Part shown: one piece after another, positions 6,599 to 11,215 of the stretch | Layout: each line of letters begins with the position of its first letter | Numbering within the stretch: the first letter of the stretch is position 1 | Origin: Spirochaetia bacterium UBA5368 | GTDB taxonomy: Bacteria > Spirochaetota > UBA4802 > UBA5368 | Assembly: GCA_002407865.1 (NCBI GenBank) | Contig: DHPI01000076.1 | Span: 22,655-33,869 of the forward strand | DNA length: 11,215 nucleotides | Direction: 5' to 3' | Notes under the pieces: model-generated | What the model was told of the DNA's origin: nothing | Database searches by the model: none | Seen by the model: only the letters and a program-made list of their open reading frames with translations | Made by a program: the position numbers and the translations under genes

Positions 6599-7705
6599 CT
6601 ATAACATAAGCGCTATTGATATGATATTGTTGAATCCATAACTAATTTTATCAATTATGAACGCGTATCCGATATCCAGGCCGCTGAAGCTGATTTGGAC
6701 GCCGGATGAAAAGTTTAAATCGCTCATTCCCAGATACACATCCATGCTTTTCAGCAGGGCGTACGATATGCCCGCGTTGAAAATATATTTGTCCTGTTCG
6801 ACACGCTTTACACCGCTCATGGCTATCGTAAAACCCCCGCTACGATCGGTAAAGGCTGCGGATAGCTTCAGGGTTGGATATCCGAAATCGAAGTTCCTGT
6901 ACGCCGAATCGTCGCTTTTGTGATCGTACAGGTGTGTGCCAATATCCTGAATGACAAATCCCACACGCAGCACCGGAAGTATGTCCACATTTGCGCCGAA
7001 ATCACACCCTCCGCCGTAATATGTATGATCGGCAATCCGCTCCTGCAGCGCCTTTACCGAAAGCCCCATAGACGCGACGCCGGAAATCCATCCGTATGAA
7101 AGATACCCCACGGAACCGCGATATATAAGATCGCCCGTGTATGCGCCGGATTCGTCCCTGCCTTCGATGTTACGGGACTGAATTGTATACACACCGCATC
7201 CCGCGACGCCGCGAAAAAGCGGAAACGCAATGCCGGCGAATCCAGCTTCACGGTCGATATCGAGCAACGCCGCGGAAACGCCTGTTTGAAAAAAATTTCC
7301 AGCGCCGCCCTCCTCTGAAAACTGTATAAGATCCTTTTCAGTTATTTTGCTTATGTCGCCGCGCGAAACTTTGTCATGTACGGTGTCAGATGAAAGACCG
7401 GCCCTGCTTTTAAGGTCTATAAGCCCCGCAGGATTCCAGTAAATGGAATACACGTCATCGGCAACTACCTCGGCGGCCTTTCCCATCCCGACGTACCGGG
7501 CGCCCGCCCATCCGCCCCGTGTATACGCCGCGCGGCTCCCCGCATCCTGGGCATAGAGATAGGTGCAACAGAACTGTGCGCAGGTTACACAAAGAAGGCT
7601 ATATTTAATAAAATTTTTTATACATGCATTCAGCCGAACAATTGAATAATGCAATTTGCCATTCACATAGTGTAGTCTGTCATAATTACGAGCGCGTGCC
7701 GGCAT
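6599..7705 (-). CDS. PorV/UPF0164-type outer-membrane beta-barrel protein
   Basis: This 368-residue protein has an N-terminal export region followed by a barrel-like body. The segment TRGGWAGARYVGMGKAA, then a stretch ending in YWNPAGL at about residue 93, is the signature of the PorV/PorQ and UPF0164 families (R-x-x-G-M-G-x-A ... W-N-P-A-G-L), outer-membrane proteins common in Bacteroidetes and spirochaetes. The remainder alternates short amphipathic strands and Gly-rich turns, and the C-terminus ISYGFNNIISIALML resembles a closing barrel strand. PorV in the type IX system delivers secreted substrates at the outer membrane; whether this protein does so is unknown. The hydrophobic signal core (FIKYSLLCVTCAQFCC) starts only near residue 32, so the N-region is unusually long. 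A downstream GTG at 7666 is an alternative start, but the ATG at 7705 has a GGTGGA about ten bases upstream and lies three bases after the preceding stop. Confidence 0.82.
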   Translation of the reverse strand: MPARARNYDRLHYVNGKLHYSIVRLNACIKNFIKYSLLCVTCAQFCCTYLYAQDAGSRAAYTRGGWAGARYVGMGKAAEVVADDVYSIYWNPAGLIDLKSRAGLSSDTVHDKVSRGDISKITEKDLIQFSEEGGAGNFFQTGVSAALLDIDREAGFAGIAFPLFRGVAGCGVYTIQSRNIEGRDESGAYTGDLIYRGSVGYLSYGWISGVASMGLSVKALQERIADHTYYGGGCDFGANVDILPVLRVGFVIQDIGTHLYDHKSDDSAYRNFDFGYPTLKLSAAFTDRSGGFTIAMSGVKRVEQDKYIFNAGISYALLKSMDVYLGMSDLNFSSGVQISFSGLDIGYAFIIDKISYGFNNIISIALML

Positions 7706-7708
7706 ATG

Positions 7709-8098
7709 CTAATAGTCCACCAGTATTCTGAGTATCTTGACGCCATGCTCTCCTGAAGCCCCTTCCGCGGTAATTTTCATAATATACAATCCGGGGCTGA
7801 CTTTTCTTCCGGCGTTGTTGCGGCCGTTCCAGCAATAATTATCAGGCGGGGGGTCGCTCAAATTGGAAATCGAGAATTCTCTATCAAACACCGGATCGCC
7901 GTTGATGTCGAATATCTGCACCCTGACCTGCGCGTTTGCAATCGATCCGCTGGTATCTCTTATTTTTAAAACAGATTTTTCAGGATTCAACGGCACAGGA
8001 TACGCGATCACCCCATCCATATTCCATGCAAGCCCTTCCGAATACAGGACGCATAATAACGTGATACACCATCCGATGACTGTTATTGTTTTCTTCAT
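7709..8098 (-). CDS. Small secreted FlgD-Ig-like (sorting-domain-like) protein
   Basis: This 129-residue protein starts with a clear Sec signal (MKKTITVIGWCITLLCVLYS) and a likely cleavage site after GLA at residue 24. Nearly all of the mature protein is one Ig-like domain of the FlgD C-terminal type. It opens with IAYPVPLNPEKSVLKI, which matches the YPNPFNP...I.F opening of such domains. It continues with AQVRVQIFDINGDPVFDREF and a WNGRNNAGRKVSPGLYIMKI stretch, the common W-x-G-x-x-x-x-G-x-x-V-x-x-G-x-Y motif, and ends with GVKILRILVDY. Domains of this kind normally sit at the C-terminus of long secreted proteins, where some act as type IX sorting signals; here the domain stands alone. The stop codon is three bases before the start of the PorV-like gene. 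Its function is not known; a secreted partner or substrate of that barrel is a reasonable guess. Confidence 0.8.
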   Translation of the reverse strand: MKKTITVIGWCITLLCVLYSEGLAWNMDGVIAYPVPLNPEKSVLKIRDTSGSIANAQVRVQIFDINGDPVFDREFSISNLSDPPPDNYCWNGRNNAGRKVSPGLYIMKITAEGASGEHGVKILRILVDY

Positions 8099-8103
8099 GA
8101 TTG

Positions 8104-8113
8104 CGGATATCCG
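8104..8113. promoter_or_regulatory. Perfect palindrome in the leader of the FlgD-Ig-like gene
   Basis: CGGATATCCG is a perfect 10-base palindrome ending 5 bases upstream of the start codon at 8098. It includes the only weak purine-rich stretch (CCGGAT) that could serve as a ribosome site, so it could be a translational hairpin or an operator half-site. A chance occurrence cannot be excluded. Confidence 0.2.
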
Positions 8114-8159
8114 GTGTGGAAGTCACCTGCTTATTCCCAGAGTATATGTCTATATTGAG

Positions 8160-8192
8160 ATTATAAAAAACAAACGAAGAGGCAGTGGTCAA
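8160..8192 (-). promoter_or_regulatory. Candidate promoter for the FlgD-Ig/porV/folP/cdaA gene run
   Basis: The minus strand holds a perfect TATAAT (8160-8165) in an AT-rich leader about 60 bases upstream of the start at 8098. A TTGACC (8187-8192) lies 21 bases further upstream, longer than the usual 16-18, so the -10 is much better supported than the -35. Its place in the only sizeable gap of the leftward genes, just after a hairpin at the tlyA stop, supports a new transcript starting here. Confidence 0.45.
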
Positions 8193-8220
8193 CTAATATT
8201 TACACTATGGGCGAGGTAAA

Positions 8221-8243
8221 CGAAAAATATTTCATATTTTTCG
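8221..8243. terminator. Perfect 10-bp inverted repeat spanning the tlyA stop, possible terminator
   Basis: CGAAAAATAT-TTC-ATATTTTTCG is a perfect 10-base-pair stem with a 3-base loop, and the tlyA stop codon falls at the loop. In the transcript, the end of the hairpin is UAUUUUUCGUUU, which gives a partly U-rich tail. The stem is AT-rich and so weaker than a classic intrinsic terminator. It could instead protect the 3' end of the dxs-tlyA message. Confidence 0.45.
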
Positions 8244-9083
8244 CGTATCGGGCGAGTGCTCGATTCTCGCTGGATAAAATTTACAGTGCGCTTCATCGAC
8301 AGCGGAATTGATTGCCGCAGTGATATCGCCAAACATAAGGCCCGACTCAGGGGGGGGCGCTTCAAAGTAATATAAAAATTCAATGTTGCCCGCCGGTCCG
8401 GTTATCGGCGAATATGTGATGCCTTTAAACGCGGCGTCTTTTTCGTGCAATACGGGAATGACTCTGCCGAGAATCGCCGCATGGTATTCTTTTTTTCGCA
8501 CGACGCCCTTTTTATGCTCGTGAGGAAGCGCCTCGAACTGGGGTTTGATAAGCAAAACGCCGCGAACAGGCGAAAAGACGCGCACGATAACATCCACAAC
8601 CTTTGTCAACGATATGAATGAAAGATCGGCGGTAACGAAATCAACCGTGTGGTGGAAGTTAGCCCCGGTAAGGTTGCGAACATTGGTGCGCTCCATCACG
8701 ATGACGCGTGGGTCCTGTCTCAGCCTGTAATCGATCTGCCCGTACCCGACATCGACTGCGTACACGACAGAAGCGCCATGCGCAAGCGCGCAATCCGTGA
8801 ACCCGCCTGTTGACGCGCCGAGGTCGGCCATAATCGAATTACGGATATCGATGTGAAAATAGTTGAGGGCATGTTCGAGTTTTTCCCCGCCGCGGGATAC
8901 GTACATGCCGCCCGGCCGTTCCACAACGATACCAGGCTCTTCCGATACAATCCGTGACGGCTGACGCACCGTTTCGCCGTTGACACGCACCCATCCGGCG
9001 AGAATTTCACGCTTCGCCTTCTCCCGCGATTCGGAAAGGCCGTGTTCAGCCAGATATGCGTCTAACCGAATGCCTTTTTTCAT
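8232..9083 (-). CDS. tlyA: TlyA-family rRNA 2'-O-methyltransferase (hemolysin A family)
   Basis: The 283-residue protein has an N-terminal S4 RNA-binding domain at about 5-65 (RLDAYLAEHGLSESREKAKR, then GWVRVNGETV) and an FtsJ-type SAM methyltransferase domain. The SAM-binding loop is ADLGASTGGFTDCAL at 86-100. The proposed catalytic tetrad of this fold is visible as K68 (SRGGEKL), D153 (TADLSF), K180 (LIKPQFE) and E235 (NIEFLYY). Family members methylate ribosomal RNA cytidines (in mycobacteria, 16S and 23S rRNA, which confers capreomycin sensitivity); many were first annotated as haemolysins. The C-terminus is about 15 residues longer than usual and contains a proline run (243-245) encoded by a C8 tract. 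The ATG start at 9083 lies 38 bases inside the end of dxs, and translation is probably coupled to it. Confidence 0.93.
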   Translation of the reverse strand: MKKGIRLDAYLAEHGLSESREKAKREILAGWVRVNGETVRQPSRIVSEEPGIVVERPGGMYVSRGGEKLEHALNYFHIDIRNSIMADLGASTGGFTDCALAHGASVVYAVDVGYGQIDYRLRQDPRVIVMERTNVRNLTGANFHHTVDFVTADLSFISLTKVVDVIVRVFSPVRGVLLIKPQFEALPHEHKKGVVRKKEYHAAILGRVIPVLHEKDAAFKGITYSPITGPAGNIEFLYYFEAPPPESGLMFGDITAAINSAVDEAHCKFYPARIEHSPDTRKI

Positions 9084-10962
9084 TGATGCTTTTCACTTTC
9101 AGGGCGGTCTTCAACGTATCCGCGAGGGCCTGCGGTGTGAGGCCGCATGATTGGAACAATTCGCTGTTTTTACCATGTGGAATAAACCGGTCGGGAAATC
9201 CCCCGCAGAACAGCAGGCCGCTTCGCAGGTCCCCGGCGATGTGCGAGAGAATGTACTCTCCGGCGCCGCCGATAGAATAGCCGTTTTCAAGCGTTATAAA
9301 TCTTCCTGTTTCACGGATAACGGACTCGATGCCGGCCACGTCGAGGGGCTTGATGGAATTTATTTTCACCACGGAAGCGCCGATACCATCTTTCTCCAGC
9401 GCTTTTTTTACTTCGTTTGCGGCGGCCACCATTTCGCCGATAGCAAGCAGCGTTATATCTTTCCCTTTAGAAAGGCGGCTGATTTTACCCGGAACAAATG
9501 AATTATGCTCTCTGAATGCGATTTTTCTGGTTATTTCGCGTCCGCGAGGATACCGTATGGCGATCGGTCCGTCGTTATATTCGGCCGCGAAATAGATCAT
9601 ATCGCGAAGCTCCTGGCCGTTCGACGGGGCAAGCAGCATAAAATTGGGTATGTTCTTGATAAAACCGATATCGAACAGGCCATGATGCGTTTCACCGTCT
9701 TCACCGACAATTCCCGCACGGTCGACAAGTATTTTTACGGGGAGATTCATTATCGCGACATCGTGAATGAGCTGATCGACGGCCCGCTGGAGGAATGTGG
9801 AGTACACTGACACAAAGGGTTTGAATCCCTTTGCGGCAAGGGCCGACGCGAATGTAACGGCGTGTTGTTCCGCGATTCCCACATCGAAGAAACGGTTCGG
9901 CGCATGTTTTTCAAATTCGTACAGCCCGGTTCCCAGCTTCATGGCTGCGGTGATTGCCACAATCTTTTTGTCATGGCGGTTTAGTTCGGAGAGTGTTTTT
10001 CCCGCAATTTCCGAGTATGATAATCCGCTGCTTTTTGCCACGGCGCCGGTCGTTTTGTCGAATGGGCCCACTCCGTGAAAAAAGTCTGGATTCTTTTCGG
10101 CGGGTTCGTACCCCTTCCCTTTTTTTGTAAGTACATGGATTATCTTCGGGCCGTTATTGATATTTTTTATACGGTTCAGCATGTCTATCATCAGGCCGAG
10201 ATTGTGACCGTCGACCGGGCCGAAATACCGTATTCCCATTTCCTCGAAAAGGCTGCCGGGAATGAACATGCCCTTCAAACGGGCTTCTTTCGTGTAAATA
10301 AAATCGTACAGCCGTGCGCCATACCGTGGCATACGGCGTATAATGTCGTACGATCGCTTACGCAAACGATTGTAGAGAGAGCCGGTAATCAAGCGCATAA
10401 AGTATTCGGAAAGCGCACCGACATTTTTCGATATCGAGTGTTCGTTGTCGTTCAGGATGATAATGAGATCTTTTTTGAGATGGCCGATCTGGTTCAGTGC
10501 TTCAAATGCCATTCCGCCGGTCATCGATCCGTCGCCGATAACCGCAATAACCTTGTATTTTTCCCTTTTCAGGTCCCTGCCCACGGCGTCGCCGAGCGCA
10601 AGTGAAAGCGACGTGCTGCTGTGGCCGGTATTGTAGGTATCGAATTTCGATTCGGATACCTTCGGAAAACCGCTCAGACCGTTAAATTTACGCAATGTCG
10701 CGAATTCGGACTTACGACCTGTGAGAATCTTGTGGGCATAGCTTTGATGTCCTACGTCCCATATTATTCTGTCGTACGGGGTGTTGAATACATAATGCAG
10801 CGCGATGGTCAACTCAACGGTGCCCAGCGACGAAGCTAAATGCCCGCCGTTTTTCGATACCACATCGATGATATAGCTGCGCAGTTCATCCGACAGGATT
10901 TTCAACTGATCGATGCCAAGTCCGCGAAGATCGTTGATTTTATGGATTGAGTCAAGAAGCAT
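9046..10962 (-). CDS. dxs: 1-deoxy-D-xylulose-5-phosphate synthase Dxs
   Basis: Dxs uses thiamine diphosphate to condense pyruvate and glyceraldehyde 3-phosphate into DXP, the entry step of the MEP pathway and a precursor of pyridoxal phosphate and thiamine. The 638-residue length is typical. Visible signatures are GGHLASSLGTVELT with His41, DVGHQSYAHKILTGR at 69-83, YNTGHSSTSLS, the thiamine-diphosphate/metal motif GDGSMTGG at 143-150 with NDNEHSIS at 171-178, catalytic Glu365 in GIAEQHA, DRAG at 414-417, GEDGETHHG at 420-428 and RYPRG at 470-474. All key residues are present. The ATG at 10962 has GGGGA nine bases upstream and a promoter-like pair just beyond. The 3' end overlaps tlyA by 38 bases, and dxs-tlyA adjacency is common in bacteria. 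Confidence 0.98.
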   Translation of the reverse strand: MLLDSIHKINDLRGLGIDQLKILSDELRSYIIDVVSKNGGHLASSLGTVELTIALHYVFNTPYDRIIWDVGHQSYAHKILTGRKSEFATLRKFNGLSGFPKVSESKFDTYNTGHSSTSLSLALGDAVGRDLKREKYKVIAVIGDGSMTGGMAFEALNQIGHLKKDLIIILNDNEHSISKNVGALSEYFMRLITGSLYNRLRKRSYDIIRRMPRYGARLYDFIYTKEARLKGMFIPGSLFEEMGIRYFGPVDGHNLGLMIDMLNRIKNINNGPKIIHVLTKKGKGYEPAEKNPDFFHGVGPFDKTTGAVAKSSGLSYSEIAGKTLSELNRHDKKIVAITAAMKLGTGLYEFEKHAPNRFFDVGIAEQHAVTFASALAAKGFKPFVSVYSTFLQRAVDQLIHDVAIMNLPVKILVDRAGIVGEDGETHHGLFDIGFIKNIPNFMLLAPSNGQELRDMIYFAAEYNDGPIAIRYPRGREITRKIAFREHNSFVPGKISRLSKGKDITLLAIGEMVAAANEVKKALEKDGIGASVVKINSIKPLDVAGIESVIRETGRFITLENGYSIGGAGEYILSHIAGDLRSGLLFCGGFPDRFIPHGKNSELFQSCGLTPQALADTLKTALKVKSINEKRHSVRRISG

Positions 10963-10993
10963 TCCGAAACATCCCCATTAAACCTATAAGCAA

Positions 10994-11021
10994 AATATAT
11001 AGCATAAATTCAGACTTTCAA
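10994..11021 (-). promoter_or_regulatory. Candidate sigma-70-type promoter for dxs-tlyA
   Basis: On the minus strand TTGAAA (11016-11021) and TATATT (10994-10999) are separated by 16 bases in an AT-rich stretch. Transcription would start near 10986, leaving a leader of about 25 bases before the dxs ATG. The match to consensus is good for both boxes, but AT-rich intergenic DNA yields such pairs by chance. Confidence 0.5.
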
Positions 11022-11033
11022 CAATAAACGCTC

Positions 11034-11052
11034 CTGTTACGCCGCGTTACAG
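11034..11052 (-). terminator. Imperfect hairpin after the partial upstream gene, possible terminator
   Basis: CTGTTACG-CCG-CGTTACAG can fold into an 8-position stem with one T-T mismatch and a 3-base loop. It lies between the stop of the partial gene (11086) and the dxs promoter candidate. On the minus strand it is followed by GAGCGTTTATTG rather than a clean T-run, so termination is only a possibility. Confidence 0.3.
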
Positions 11053-11085
11053 CGCGTACGATATGAACAGACTGGCGCCAGCGTT

Positions 11086-11215
11086 TCAGTTTTCAATAAT
11101 AATTCTGGATATTTTCTCTGTGCCGATATCCTTTTTCACGGTAAATATGACACCGTTCAGTTTATTATTTCCGGTTGCCACATCAACTTTTACTTTCGTA
11201 AACTGAAGAAAGCGT
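11086..11215 (-). CDS. C-terminal fragment of an unidentified protein (5' part outside window)
   Basis: Reading the minus strand in from the right edge, 42 codons are open (starting at base 11214) before the TGA at 11086-11088. They encode a fragment with strand-like segments FTKVKVDVATG, LNGVIFTVKK and ISRIIIEN. The alternating hydrophobic pattern and codon use look like real coding sequence, and the gene would run in the same direction as dxs. I do not recognise a family. The fragment is too short to rule out a chance open frame. Confidence 0.5.
   Translation of the reverse strand, partial: RFLQFTKVKVDVATGNNKLNGVIFTVKKDIGTEKISRIIIEN

Noticed and set aside
6078..6641. Open 187-codon frame on the plus strand opposite folP
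   Set aside because: It is antisense to folP, which carries all dihydropteroate synthase motifs; no independent evidence of coding.
8187..8192. TTGACC as a firm -35 box for the TATAAT at 8160-8165
   Set aside because: The 21-base spacing is too long for a normal sigma-70 promoter. It is kept only as a weak part of the promoter candidate.
10075..10605. Open 176-codon frame on the plus strand opposite dxs
   Set aside because: It is antisense to the conserved thiamine-diphosphate-binding part of dxs and lacks any recognisable feature.
1..11215. A new defence, mobile or CRISPR-type system
   Set aside because: No direct repeat arrays, transposase, integrase, toxin-antitoxin pair or defence-type domains were seen. 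Nearly all the DNA is accounted for by conserved housekeeping and envelope genes.

Overview
The window is a dense stretch of bacterial housekeeping chromosome with a moderate GC content. It has no mobile element, CRISPR array, tRNA or rRNA that I can see, and no gene-free gap longer than about 135 bases. The organism is Gram-negative (PdxJ, a type II secretion GspN-like protein, a PorV/UPF0164-type outer-membrane barrel and a lipoprotein). It makes isoprenoids by the MEP pathway and makes c-di-AMP. The UPF0164-type protein, GspN and the folP-cdaA-cdaR order together suggest a member of the Spirochaetota or a nearby lineage. That placement is an inference and was not tested.

Layout: on the + strand, the 3' end of a gspN-like gene (2-712) is followed 27 bases later by a long gene (740-2455) that encodes a complete IspH fused to a UbiA-type membrane domain. 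Everything else is on the - strand and converges on ispH. Reading in that direction from the right edge: the last 42 codons of an unidentified gene (11086-11215); dxs (9046-10962) overlapping tlyA (8232-9083); then, after a 133-base gap with a hairpin and a promoter-like TATAAT, a tightly packed run. The run is a small secreted FlgD-Ig-like protein (7709-8098), a PorV/UPF0164 barrel (6599-7705), folP (5763-6587), cdaA (4970-5779), cdaR/ybbR (3993-4973), pdxJ (3222-3950), a 64-residue membrane protein (2927-3121) and a small lipoprotein (2479-2907).

How the genes fit together: Dxs makes DXP, which feeds both the MEP pathway, whose last enzyme IspH is here, and vitamin B6 synthesis through PdxJ, which is also here. 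FolP makes dihydropteroate for folate. CdaA and CdaR form the membrane diadenylate cyclase and its regulator. The remaining - strand genes encode envelope proteins.

The most unusual items are the IspH-UbiA fusion, whose prenyltransferase half has eroded Asp-rich motifs, and the FlgD-Ig/PorV-like secreted pair that heads the folate/c-di-AMP gene run. I did not find a clearly new multi-gene defence or mobile system.
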